Below, piece by piece: positions 44,254-53,073 of a stretch of DNA of 64,000 bases (the first letter of the stretch is position 1; the number at the start of each line of letters is the position of its first letter). The stretch is from Aequorivita todarodis (GTDB lineage Bacteria; Bacteroidota; Bacteroidia; Flavobacteriales; Flavobacteriaceae). A model generated the notes under the pieces. That model was given only the letters and a program-made list of their open reading frames with translations. It made no database searches and had not been told where the DNA came from. The position numbers were made by a program, and so were the translations under genes. The DNA lies in contig NZ_JAQQTG010000019.1 in assembly GCF_028561335.1 (NCBI RefSeq), positions 163,409 to 227,408 of the forward strand, given 5' to 3'.

Positions 44254-45006
44254 ATGAAACTGATAGTCAATGCAGACGATTTTGGTTTTTCGGAAGAAGT
44301 AAACGCAAATATTGTGAAATGCCACCAAAAGGGTATTGTTACAAGCGCGACGATTCTTTCGGGCGGAAAAAATTTTGAAGGCGCCATCCAACTGGCGAAA
44401 GAAAATCCAAAGCTCGGCATCGGGATCCATTTGGCTATCGACGGCCCCAACAATATTGGAAAGAAGTACACTACTCTGCTCGACCCTCAAACGGGCGAAT
44501 TTTACGAGGATTTGGTCGCGGTAAAAAAAATAAGGAAAGGCAAATTTAATTTTGAAGAGTTAATTTCAGAATATTCGCTGCAGATTGAAAAGGTTAAAAA
44601 TGAGGGAATAACCATCACACATTTGGACCATCACCACCATTTTCACCTCTATTTCCCCATTTTGAAAGCGGTGATCGCAGTGGCCAAAAAATATAAAATT
44701 CCATACATCCGCCCACAGAAAATACTTTACGCGGCCCACAACCCATTTCCAAAAAATATCTATAGGCTTTACCATCAATTCTATTTGTCCAGCAGGTATA
44801 ATACAATTGACGGTTATACCAGTCTTATTGGGTGCGATTCGGACCAAATGTCCACTAAGTTTCAAACTGTTTTAAATTCTAACAAAAAGACAATCGAATT
44901 AGTGGTCCATCCCTTAAAGGAAAATGGCGAAATAGATTTTTTAACGAATCCCGAGATTGTTGAAAAAGCGCAGAACCATCTAATCAATTACGCAAATTTG
45001 GTGTAA
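44254..45006 (+). CDS. ChbG/YdjC-family carbohydrate deacetylase
   Basis: The 250-residue protein begins 'KLIVNADDFGFSEEVNANIV', the metal-binding Asp-Asp of the YdjC/ChbG family. It continues with 'GIVTSATILSGGKNFEGAIQ', 'LGIGIHLAIDGPNN' and 'ITHLDHHHHFHLYFPILKAV', whose His residues complete the site. These enzymes remove acetyl groups from N-acetylated sugars. In this locus it could deacetylate a HexNAc of the repeat unit. Length is normal. Confidence 0.85.
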   Translation: MKLIVNADDFGFSEEVNANIVKCHQKGIVTSATILSGGKNFEGAIQLAKENPKLGIGIHLAIDGPNNIGKKYTTLLDPQTGEFYEDLVAVKKIRKGKFNFEELISEYSLQIEKVKNEGITITHLDHHHHFHLYFPILKAVIAVAKKYKIPYIRPQKILYAAHNPFPKNIYRLYHQFYLSSRYNTIDGYTSLIGCDSDQMSTKFQTVLNSNKKTIELVVHPLKENGEIDFLTNPEIVEKAQNHLINYANLV

Positions 45007-45009
45007 AAA

Positions 45010-46125
45010 ATGAAACCGAAGCAAACCATTTTAATATTTCATCCCGCGTTGGCACCTTACAGGGTTGACTTTTTTAATGCGTTGCACCGAGCATTCAATG
45101 CCCATTTCTATTTTAATCTGCTGAACGTAAGCGACCAAAAGTTTGATCAGGACGATTTGAAAGGCAAGAGCGAATTTTCATCAAATTACTTGCAAAAGGG
45201 ATTCGAATTTATGGGAAAATCATTTCGAACGGGCGCCATTTCAGCAATTAAAAAACATAAGCCGGACATTATTTTGTGCAGCGAGTACGGCCCACTCACC
45301 TGTTTGGTTTTCGCCTATGTAAACCTGTTCCGAAAAAAGGTTCGATTTTACACGATAAGCGATGACAGTATTGCCAATTCCATAGAACGAAAAGGAGTGC
45401 GGAAATGGTTGCGAAACCTAATATGCAAAAAAGGCAATGGTGTTCTTTTTACGAGCGAAGCAGTTTGCAATTGGCACAAAGAAAATGTCTCCAAAAAAAT
45501 AAAAACCCTCGAATTGCCTATCATCCATAACGATGAGGTGCTTCGCAAAAGGTATTTTGACAGTTTAAATGAAGCCAATGCGAACATCGAAAAATATAAT
45601 TTGAAAGGAAAAAAGGTTATCCTTTTCGTCGGCAGATTGGTGCAGGTTAAAAACCTTCGGTTCCTTTTGAAATGTTTTTCAAAAATTGATACTTCGGATT
45701 GCAGCTTGGTACTCGTTGGAGATGGGGAACTTCGGGGAGCATTGGAAAACCACGCAAAAGACCTCGGTATTTCAGACAAAGTTATTTTCACTGGAAGAAA
45801 GGAAGGCAAGGCGCTTTACAGCTGGTACACGTTTTCCCAAATATTTGTTTTTCCCAGCACCTATGAACGGTACGGCGCCGTGGTAAACGAAGCCTTGCTG
45901 GGCGGTTGTTACACATTGTGTTCCGCTGCGGCCGGGGCTTCCAGCTTAATCGACGCCAAAAACGGACAGCTTTTCGACCCAAAAAACGAAACGGATTTTA
46001 TTGAAAAACTGCAAGCTGCAATTGACAGTTCAAACCCTTTGGAAACTGAAATCACAAACCTTCGGGAAAACAAAATGCCTTTCACCTTTGACGAAAAAAT
46101 AGGTTCCCTAATAAAACAATTATGA
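45010..46125 (+). CDS. Glycosyltransferase family 4
   Basis: The 371 residues form a GT-B enzyme: 'ILIFHPALAPYRVDFFNALH' at the N-terminus, 'GKKVILFVGRLVQVKNLRFL' at the domain joint, 'CSLVLVGDGELRGALENHAK', and 'VFPSTYERYGAVVNEALLGG' with the Glu motif. It would extend the repeat unit. It overlaps the next transferase gene by 4 nt and follows the deacetylase gene after 3 nt, so it is in one tight operon. Confidence 0.88.
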   Translation: MKPKQTILIFHPALAPYRVDFFNALHRAFNAHFYFNLLNVSDQKFDQDDLKGKSEFSSNYLQKGFEFMGKSFRTGAISAIKKHKPDIILCSEYGPLTCLVFAYVNLFRKKVRFYTISDDSIANSIERKGVRKWLRNLICKKGNGVLFTSEAVCNWHKENVSKKIKTLELPIIHNDEVLRKRYFDSLNEANANIEKYNLKGKKVILFVGRLVQVKNLRFLLKCFSKIDTSDCSLVLVGDGELRGALENHAKDLGISDKVIFTGRKEGKALYSWYTFSQIFVFPSTYERYGAVVNEALLGGCYTLCSAAAGASSLIDAKNGQLFDPKNETDFIEKLQAAIDSSNPLETEITNLRENKMPFTFDEKIGSLIKQL

Positions 46126-47219
46126 AGAAAAAAGTCTTGTTTATTCTTCATCTTCCGCCGCCCGTGCATGGCTCTTCCATGGTTGGTCAATACATCAAGA
46201 ACAGCTCGATTATTAATGAAGCCATCCATTCGGAATTTATCAATTTGGGAACTTCCAAATCTTTGGACGAAATAGGTAAAAACCCAGTCCAGAAAATTGG
46301 GGCGTACCTAAAAATCGTTTTTCAAACGCTGAAACAATTGATCGTTTTCAGACCTAATTTGGTCTATATTGCGTTAACGGCAAAAGGAAAAGCCTTTTAT
46401 AAAGACGCTTTCATTGCCTTGCTGGCGAAACTTTTCGGGAGAAAAATCGTATATCATCTCCATAACAGAAGTATTGCGGAACGCCAGGAAAAATGGTTGG
46501 ATGTCGTGCTTTGCAAGTTGCTTTTTAAAAACGCGGACGTTATTTTATTGTCGAAATATTTATATCCCGAAATACAAAAGTACGTTCCCGAAAACCGCGT
46601 GCATTATTGCCCAAACGGGATTCCCGATACAGTCTCCAAAATCCCAAATGAAAAAATCCCAAATTCCGATGAAAGGGTAGCAATTCTATTTTTATCAAAT
46701 TTAATGAGGGCCAAGGGCGTATTTGTGCTTTTGGAAGCCTGTGGGATTTTACAGGAAAAACAACTTCCCTTTCATTGCACATTTATTGGGGGTGAAAGTG
46801 ATATTACTTCTGAAATATTTCAGAAAAAAGTGAGCGAACTTGGCCTTTCGGAAAAGGTACATTATGCCGGAAAAAAATACGGGGCTGAAAAGGAAAGGGC
46901 GTTTTCAAAAGCGGATATTTTTGCGTTCCCCACTTTAAACGAAACCTTTGGACTTGTAAATCTTGAGGCGATGCAATTTTCTTTGCCCATTGTCGCTACG
47001 TTTGAAGGCGGGATTCCCGATGTGGTTGAAGAAGGAAAAACAGGGTTTCTGGTAGAAAAAGAAAACGCCGGCGCCTTTGCCGAAAAATTGGAAATTCTGA
47101 TAAAAAATGGTGAACTGCGCAAGCGAATGGGAGAGGCTGGAAAACTGCGATTTGAAAGGCATTTCACCTTAACAACCTTTGAAAATCGCTTTTCATCGAT
47201 AATCCATAAATTAGTATAA
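46122..47219 (+). CDS. Glycosyltransferase family 4
   Basis: The 365-residue protein is a third GT4 member: 'VLFILHLPPPVHGSSMVGQY', 'FGRKIVYHLHNRSIAERQEK', 'RVAILFLSNLMRAKGVFVLL', and 'FAFPTLNETFGLVNLEAMQF' with the Glu-x7-Glu motif. The ATG overlaps the stop of the preceding gene (ATGA type overlap of 4 nt). Donor and linkage are not deducible. Confidence 0.88.
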   Translation: MKKKVLFILHLPPPVHGSSMVGQYIKNSSIINEAIHSEFINLGTSKSLDEIGKNPVQKIGAYLKIVFQTLKQLIVFRPNLVYIALTAKGKAFYKDAFIALLAKLFGRKIVYHLHNRSIAERQEKWLDVVLCKLLFKNADVILLSKYLYPEIQKYVPENRVHYCPNGIPDTVSKIPNEKIPNSDERVAILFLSNLMRAKGVFVLLEACGILQEKQLPFHCTFIGGESDITSEIFQKKVSELGLSEKVHYAGKKYGAEKERAFSKADIFAFPTLNETFGLVNLEAMQFSLPIVATFEGGIPDVVEEGKTGFLVEKENAGAFAEKLEILIKNGELRKRMGEAGKLRFERHFTLTTFENRFSSIIHKLV

Positions 47220-47357
47220 AGGGTTGCCGTTAATTTTCAATATTTTAATTAAATTGGCGCCACTTCCCCACAGCCTACAAACCACCGTAAATACTGAAAA
47301 TTCTATCAAAATTTTAGACATCTATTTTATAGAAATTGCTTTTGCAGAAATTGTTTT

Positions 47358-48362
47358 ATGAAAAAAATTGAGTTTCCCGATAACAAGAAATTTATTTTCA
47401 CGATCATCGACGATACCGATGATGCCTATCTTGAAACGATCAAACCGGTTTATGACCTTCTTTATAAAAATGGGCTGCGAACCACAAAAACCGTTTGGGT
47501 CTATCCGGTGCGCGATCCCGAACGTTCCAAGGGCGATTCATTACAGCGCGCTGAGTACAAGGAGCACATTCTGGATCTGCAAAAAAAGGGATTTGAAATT
47601 GCGATGCACAACGTAGGAAGTGGCGATTTTGAAAGGCCCGAAATAATCGAGGGGATAAAGGTCTTTGAAAGCATTTTTGGCCAAAGTCCAAAACATCACG
47701 TAAACCATTCGTATAATCCGGATAATATTTATTGTGGCAGCAAGCGTTTCAGTTTTCCGCTGAATTGGGTCGTAAGGAAAATGTATTCGCAGTACGATTC
47801 ATTTTTTGGCGAAGTGAAGGGATCGAAGCATTTTTGGGGCGATCTTCATAAAAAGCATATTAAATACAGCAGAAATTACGAAATAGATCAATTGGATACT
47901 TTTGGAAAGAATCCGTATATGCCCTATAAAGACAAGGTTTATGACGAATTTGCCAATTATTGGTATTCCTCAACTTTTGCTTCAAACCAGTGGATGTTCA
48001 ACCAGCGGGTGCATAAAAAATCCATTGACCAATTGGAAAAGGATGGCGGCATCTGCATACTGTACACCCATTTGGGATATTATCATAAAAACGGAAAAAT
48101 TGACGAAGGCTTTCAAAAGGCAATCGAATATTTGGGCACCAAAAAAACCGGCTGGTATATTCCGGTAAACGAGGTCCTCGATTTTTTGATGGAAAAAAAG
48201 ATTGAAAATGGCGTACCGGAATACATTCCTTTCTGGTTCAAAAAAAGATTGGAACTCCATTCGCTCCTAACACGGATAAAATATAGATATTTTGTAAAAA
48301 AGGACGATTATCATTTCAAACTTTCCGAGGAATACAATGAAACTAAAACAACAAAACAATAA
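47358..48362 (+). CDS. Polysaccharide deacetylase-like protein
   Basis: The 334-residue protein resembles NodB-fold deacetylases, though not strongly. It has 'FIFTIIDDTDDAYLETIKPV' with an Asp pair in the place of the metal Asp, 'FEIAMHNVGSGDFERPEIIE', 'SPKHHVNHSYNPDN' in the place of the His motif, and 'GGICILYTHLGYYHKNGK' near the end. The motifs are shifted from the textbook pattern, so the chemistry is uncertain. It is preceded by a 138-nt gap and followed closely by the dehydrogenase gene. Confidence 0.65.
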   Translation: MKKIEFPDNKKFIFTIIDDTDDAYLETIKPVYDLLYKNGLRTTKTVWVYPVRDPERSKGDSLQRAEYKEHILDLQKKGFEIAMHNVGSGDFERPEIIEGIKVFESIFGQSPKHHVNHSYNPDNIYCGSKRFSFPLNWVVRKMYSQYDSFFGEVKGSKHFWGDLHKKHIKYSRNYEIDQLDTFGKNPYMPYKDKVYDEFANYWYSSTFASNQWMFNQRVHKKSIDQLEKDGGICILYTHLGYYHKNGKIDEGFQKAIEYLGTKKTGWYIPVNEVLDFLMEKKIENGVPEYIPFWFKKRLELHSLLTRIKYRYFVKKDDYHFKLSEEYNETKTTKQ

Positions 48363-48368
48363 ATCTAA

Positions 48369-49388
48369 ATGCAAAGAATAGCACTCATAGGCATTGGTAA
48401 AATGGGACTTTCCCATCTGGCCATTGCGAACCAAACCCCAGGAATTGAGGTAAAGGCAATCTGCGACACTTCAAAGCAACTCATCCGGGCCATTGAAAAA
48501 AACACCAAGTTCGTCTGTTATACCGATAGCGAAAAAATGATAAATGAAGTGCCTTTGGACGGCGTTATGATCTTGGTTCCAAACGCCCACCACTTTAATC
48601 TGGTAAAATATTGCATAGAAAAAGGCATTCACGTATTCGTTGAAAAACCATTAACTTTAAGTTATAAGGACAGCAAATATTTGGTCGATTTGGCAAAAAC
48701 AAATAATGTGAAGGGGCAGGTAGGCTATGTAAACAGGTTCAATCCTGTTTTTCAGCGCGTCAAAAAATTGTTGGATCAAAACATTATTGGCGAGGTAGGC
48801 AATTACGTGAATAGGATGACCGGCGGCGTCATTTTGAAGGAAAGCAGCAAAGGCTGGCGCAACGATTACAAAAAAGGTGGCGGGTGCCTTTTTGATTACG
48901 GCCCGCATTGTTTTGATTTGTCAACCTATTTTTTCGGCACCGATGTTATGGTACAATCCTCGGTTTTAAAGAAGGTCTTTTCAACGGCGGTTGATGATAT
49001 GGTTTATGCAACCCTGCTTCACAACAACAAAATTGTGGGTTTCAATTATATAAATTGGTCCGACGGCTCTGTGCGGAAAGCGACCAATAATATAGAAATT
49101 ACGGGAAGCAAAGGGAAAATTTTGGCGAGCAAACAGGAGTTAAGTATATTTTTAACGGAAGCAAATACGGAATTGAAGCTCGAAAAAGGCTGGAACCAAA
49201 TGTACGTGACCGATGAAAACATGGACGTGCCATATTATCTGAGGGGAGAGGATTTCTCAAGGCAACTGATTGAATTTTCAGATCTTCTCAATGGGAAAAT
49301 TGAAGAATCCATTTCCTCGCTTTACAGCGCGAGTGTTACGGATAGATTGTTGGAAGAAACCAAAAATTTAAACAAGGAATTATTATGA
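48369..49388 (+). CDS. Gfo/Idh/MocA-family sugar oxidoreductase
   Basis: The 339-residue protein has the N-terminal Rossmann part 'RIALIGIGKMGLSHLAIANQ', 'DGVMILVPNAHHFNLVKYCI' and 'HVFVEKPLTLSYKDSKYLVD', with the conserved Glu-Lys-Pro. The C-terminal half has 'GGGCLFDYGPHCFDLSTYFF', the usual Gly-rich turn and catalytic His. Members oxidise or reduce sugar nucleotides or polyols with NAD(P). It probably makes or alters an activated sugar of this locus. It overlaps the next gene by 4 nt. Confidence 0.87.
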   Translation: MQRIALIGIGKMGLSHLAIANQTPGIEVKAICDTSKQLIRAIEKNTKFVCYTDSEKMINEVPLDGVMILVPNAHHFNLVKYCIEKGIHVFVEKPLTLSYKDSKYLVDLAKTNNVKGQVGYVNRFNPVFQRVKKLLDQNIIGEVGNYVNRMTGGVILKESSKGWRNDYKKGGGCLFDYGPHCFDLSTYFFGTDVMVQSSVLKKVFSTAVDDMVYATLLHNNKIVGFNYINWSDGSVRKATNNIEITGSKGKILASKQELSIFLTEANTELKLEKGWNQMYVTDENMDVPYYLRGEDFSRQLIEFSDLLNGKIEESISSLYSASVTDRLLEETKNLNKELL

Positions 49389-50248
49389 TGGATAAAGTTA
49401 TTTTTGGGGACAATCAGTTTTTTGGCGTAAACCACATGTCTGAACAGACCGCGATAAAACAGGCGCAGAAATTCAGAACGGCTGATGATATTTATAAAAC
49501 CTTGGAATACGTGAACGATATTGGTATTAAAAGTTTCATGTTTACAACCCACAACCAATTGGAAGAGGTTTTTGAAAAAATGAAAAAGAACCCGAAGTTT
49601 GATGATTTCAAATTATACCCCAGCATGCCGTATGCGCACAAATATGCCGATGCCTTGGTGGAATTGGGCCCTTTTGAAATGATAAACAAATTCACGCCCG
49701 GCAATAAACTAATTTCGGGATTGAAAGGGGTGGGTTCGGTACTAAGCGCCAATCCGGTGCCGATTATGAAATTGTTGGTAGATTCGGAAATGAAGTTGCT
49801 GAAAGGAATGAACGTGCAGGGTATCTTTTTGCTAAACATTGTAACCGATTTGATCCTCGGTCTGGAAATGCACGATATCCTTTTTGAATTTGCACAATAC
49901 ACGGAGAAAAAGTACAATGTGAAGGCAGGCTTTTTCACCATGAATTACGTTAAGCTCCACGATGTTTTAGTAAATAAATTAGGGTTGAAGGATCCTATAA
50001 TTGTGAGCAACATCAACAAGATAGGTTTTAGGATGAATCCTTCAAAAGTAGAAGTGGAACGTATTTTGGCTAAAAAGGACAGTTACAATATCGCTATGTC
50101 ATTTTTGGCTTCGGGGGCGCTACGGCCCAAGGAAGCTGCGGACTATATTGCTTCCATAGAAGGCGTTGATGCGGTGCTTTTTGGCGCCTCAACCCCAAGC
50201 CATATAAAAGAGACAAAACTAATTTTGGAAGAAACTTTAGCAAGATAA
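49385..50248 (+). CDS. Unrecognised protein of the polysaccharide locus, possibly TIM-barrel
   Basis: I cannot assign a family. The 287 residues begin 'DKVIFGDNQFFGVNHMSEQT', and later show 'NDIGIKSFMFTTHNQLEEVF', 'GIFLLNIVTDLILGLEMHDI', 'KAGFFTMNYVKLHDVLVNKL' and 'IAMSFLASGALRPKEAADYI'. The last part, 'EGVDAVLFGASTPSHIKETK', resembles the final strand and phosphate or cofactor loop of a TIM barrel such as an aldo-keto reductase or a homologous enzyme. It overlaps the dehydrogenase gene by 4 nt and precedes the GT26 gene by 3 nt, so it works in the same pathway. Confidence 0.6.
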   Translation: MMDKVIFGDNQFFGVNHMSEQTAIKQAQKFRTADDIYKTLEYVNDIGIKSFMFTTHNQLEEVFEKMKKNPKFDDFKLYPSMPYAHKYADALVELGPFEMINKFTPGNKLISGLKGVGSVLSANPVPIMKLLVDSEMKLLKGMNVQGIFLLNIVTDLILGLEMHDILFEFAQYTEKKYNVKAGFFTMNYVKLHDVLVNKLGLKDPIIVSNINKIGFRMNPSKVEVERILAKKDSYNIAMSFLASGALRPKEAADYIASIEGVDAVLFGASTPSHIKETKLILEETLAR

Positions 50249-50251
50249 ACG

Positions 50252-51004
50252 ATGGATCGGTTTTATATAGGAAAGATAGGTATTTCAAAAGTAAATCTAA
50301 ATACGGCCGTGGCCCATTTGAACGAAGCGGTCAGCAATCACAAATATGGCTATGTATGCGTCACAAATTCACGGGCAACTTATATAGCGAACCACGAGCC
50401 CGATTATTTAAAAGTCCAAAACGGTTCGTTGCTTACGGTGCCGGACGGGATGCCGTTGGTTTGGATTGCCCATAATAAAGGGCTGGCAGAAATGGGCAAA
50501 GTTTCGGGACAGGATTTAATGGATGCCATTTTTAAAATTTCAGTGGAAAAAGGATATTCCCATTATTTTTACGGTTGTTCCGAAAAAACCTTGGAACTGC
50601 TCAGAAAAAACCTGCAAAAACGCTATCCCGGTTTGGAAATCAAAGATTTGGTTTCGCCACCGTTCCAGCCTTTGGAAAATTTTGATATTCCCGCGTTGGC
50701 GGCGCAAGTGAATGCGCTCAAACCAACATTTTTCTGGTGCGGATTGGGCTGTCCGAAACAGGAACGGTTGATGGCGATGTTGCAGCCCCATCTTACCGAA
50801 ACAATTTCAATAGGAGTAGGCTTGGCCTTTGAATATTATGCCGAAACCGTAAAGCGCGCCCCAATGTGGATGCAAAAAAATGGATTGGAATGGACGTACA
50901 GGTTATACAAGCAACCCGACAGGATTACCTATCATTCCATGAAGAGATTGTTCAATATAATGATTCCGGTAACGAAATCTTTTTTCAAACTGAAAATAGA
51001 TTAA
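50252..51004 (+). CDS. WecG/TagA/CpsF-family glycosyltransferase (GT26)
   Basis: The 250-residue protein has the GT26 marks: 'YVCVTNSRATYIANHEPDYL', 'TVPDGMPLVWIAHNKGLAEM', 'FFWCGLGCPKQERLMAMLQP' and 'GVGLAFEYYAETVKRAPMWM'. It transfers a ManNAc, ManNAcA or similar sugar to the lipid-linked first sugar made by the WecA-like enzyme, so it probably performs the second step of repeat-unit assembly. The length is normal. Confidence 0.9.
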   Translation: MDRFYIGKIGISKVNLNTAVAHLNEAVSNHKYGYVCVTNSRATYIANHEPDYLKVQNGSLLTVPDGMPLVWIAHNKGLAEMGKVSGQDLMDAIFKISVEKGYSHYFYGCSEKTLELLRKNLQKRYPGLEIKDLVSPPFQPLENFDIPALAAQVNALKPTFFWCGLGCPKQERLMAMLQPHLTETISIGVGLAFEYYAETVKRAPMWMQKNGLEWTYRLYKQPDRITYHSMKRLFNIMIPVTKSFFKLKID

Positions 51005-51021
51005 TTAAAACATAAAACGCA

Positions 51022-52185
51022 ATGATTAACGTAGGGATATTGGATGGCCAAAGTGTACAGGCACTTATTTTCGCGAAGCAATTGGCTAAAGCGGGCTATA
51101 AGGTCGTTCTCTTTTGCGATTCCAAGCTTTCCTACGGCTACCACACCAAGTATGCACATAAAAAAGTGCTTTGCCCTTCAACACAAAAGCAAACGTCTAT
51201 CTTTCATGAATTTTTCCTGAATTATTTGGAGAATGAAAAGCTGGAGGTAGTGCTTCCGATGAACGATTATTCGGCAAAATATTTAAGCGAATACAAGCCG
51301 ATTCTTCAAGACAAAGTAAAATTTGTAATTCCGGATTTTTCGGTTTTTATGAAAGGGTATGATAAAAACCAATTGATGAAGGTTTGTGCAGAGAATGGCA
51401 TACCGCACCCAAAAACGATTGATATTTCTACTTTGGAAAAGGGCGCTGAGCCTGATTTTAATTTCCCTGCATTGGTTAAACCCAACGAAACCACCGGCGC
51501 GCGCGGGTTCAGAAAAGTGGAAAGTTTTGAGGAATTGTGGAAAGTTTACGAACCCATATTTAAGGAGTTCGGCAATTGCCATCTTCAGGAATTGATTCCC
51601 GAAGGCGGCATGCAATACAAAGTGCAGCTTTTAATAAAAGACCAAATTGGCATCAACAGTACGGTAATAGAAAAACACAGATATTATCCTATAAATGGCG
51701 GTAGCAGTTGCTTTAACCACACTGTTGTAAATGACGAATTGGTAAAAATATGTACCGAAGTATTACGGATACTTGGGTGGGAAGGTTTTGCCGATTTCGA
51801 TTTAATAGAAGACCCAAGAAACGGGATTATAAAAATCATGGAAATTAACCCCCGCGCCCCAGCCTGCATCAAAGCATCGGTAATATCGGGGGTAGATTTT
51901 CCAAATGCAATCGTGGATCTTTCGTTGCATAAACCTGTAAAAACCTACACCTATAAACCGGATAAGTATTTGCGGTATTTCAGTATGGATTTGCTTTGGC
52001 TAATTTCCCAAAAAAGTAAGTGGAAAGGTTTTAAGGAATGGAAAAAACAGCTATTTTCAAATCGACATTTTTTACAGGATGGTGAATTGTTTGACCCCCT
52101 GCCGTTTATAGTTGGTGCATGCTCCGGAATAGCAAAACAAATTAACCCCAGGTTTAGGGCCTCAAAAAAAGGAATGAACCAATGA
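51022..52185 (+). CDS. ATP-grasp carboxylate-amine ligase-like protein
   Basis: The 387-residue protein has an N-terminal Rossmann-like part ('NVGILDGQSVQALIFAKQLA') and an ATP-grasp core: 'FPALVKPNETTGARGFRKVE', 'CHLQELIPEGGMQYKVQLLI', and 'KIMEINPRAPACIKASVISG' with the metal-binding Glu and Asn. ATP-grasp enzymes join a carboxylate to an amine or thiol through an acyl-phosphate. In a polysaccharide locus it may attach an amino acid to a uronic acid or amino sugar, but the substrate is not shown. It ends the assembly genes. Confidence 0.8.
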   Translation: MINVGILDGQSVQALIFAKQLAKAGYKVVLFCDSKLSYGYHTKYAHKKVLCPSTQKQTSIFHEFFLNYLENEKLEVVLPMNDYSAKYLSEYKPILQDKVKFVIPDFSVFMKGYDKNQLMKVCAENGIPHPKTIDISTLEKGAEPDFNFPALVKPNETTGARGFRKVESFEELWKVYEPIFKEFGNCHLQELIPEGGMQYKVQLLIKDQIGINSTVIEKHRYYPINGGSSCFNHTVVNDELVKICTEVLRILGWEGFADFDLIEDPRNGIIKIMEINPRAPACIKASVISGVDFPNAIVDLSLHKPVKTYTYKPDKYLRYFSMDLLWLISQKSKWKGFKEWKKQLFSNRHFLQDGELFDPLPFIVGACSGIAKQINPRFRASKKGMNQ

Positions 52186-52302
52186 GTATTTAAATGGTCC
52201 GTAGTTTCTGAACTGTTTTTATATCAAATATATTAAGTAAATTCGTTGTAGTAGTAATACAGTAAACAGCTAACTAACCTTTGTAAATTTCAGAAGAATA
52301 AA

Positions 52303-53070
52303 ATGAAGAATAATGTCCAAATAATACTAATATTAGTAACATTGGTATTGCAATCGTGCGCTAGCAAAAAGGAAATTTTGTACCTACAGGACGCGGACCT
52401 CTACGATTATCAAAACATAGAATATGAATCTTCAAAAATTCAGCCCAATGATATTTTGAGCATTACCGTGAGCGCTCTGGTGCCGGAAACAGCGATACCG
52501 TACAATGTCCAGACTGCCAACACCTCAGGAAGCCCCAGTTTGGATATTATAAAGCTGCAAGGCTATTTGGTTTCAAAGGAAGGAACCATTGTTTTCCCCG
52601 TTTTGGGTAAAATCGCGGTTGGCGGAAAATCAACTGCGGAAATTGAAAAGGACATCGCACAGCGTTTGGAAGACGGCGGCCACCTCAAGGAACCCACAGT
52701 GAGCGTCCGGTTGCTGAATGCCAAAGTTACTATCTTGGGAGAAGTTAAAAATCCTGGAACCTATACATTTACCGAACAGAATATTACACTGCCACAAGCA
52801 CTGGGATATGCGGGCGACTTAACCATAAATGGCCAAAGAAATGACGTTCTTTTGATAACCGAGGAAAACGGTGTTCGTAAAGTGGTCCATATAGATTTAA
52901 CCAGTGCAGACTGGTTCAATTCATCCCATTATTTCATAAAACCCAATGATTTTATTGTGGTAAACCCAAACGATGCCAAAGTAAAAAGCGCCGGAATTAT
53001 TGGTGATGCAGGTATTGTGCTAACCATTGTTTCCATTGCGCTTACGGCCGCTGTATTAATAGTAAAATAA
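52303..53070 (+). CDS. Polysaccharide export outer-membrane lipoprotein (Wza-like)
   Basis: The 255-residue protein has a lipobox 'VLQSCASK' (Cys18) and the export domain: 'IQPNDILSITVSALVPETAI', 'GTIVFPVLGKIAVGGKSTAE' and 'VRLLNAKVTILGEVKNPGTY', the SLBB-type segment. A C-terminal membrane helix ('DAGIVLTIVSIALTAAVLIV') closes it. It would form part of the outer-membrane channel. It is followed after 3 nt by the Wzc-like kinase gene, the usual pair. Confidence 0.9.
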   Translation: MKNNVQIILILVTLVLQSCASKKEILYLQDADLYDYQNIEYESSKIQPNDILSITVSALVPETAIPYNVQTANTSGSPSLDIIKLQGYLVSKEGTIVFPVLGKIAVGGKSTAEIEKDIAQRLEDGGHLKEPTVSVRLLNAKVTILGEVKNPGTYTFTEQNITLPQALGYAGDLTINGQRNDVLLITEENGVRKVVHIDLTSADWFNSSHYFIKPNDFIVVNPNDAKVKSAGIIGDAGIVLTIVSIALTAAVLIVK

Positions 53071-53073
53071 AAA

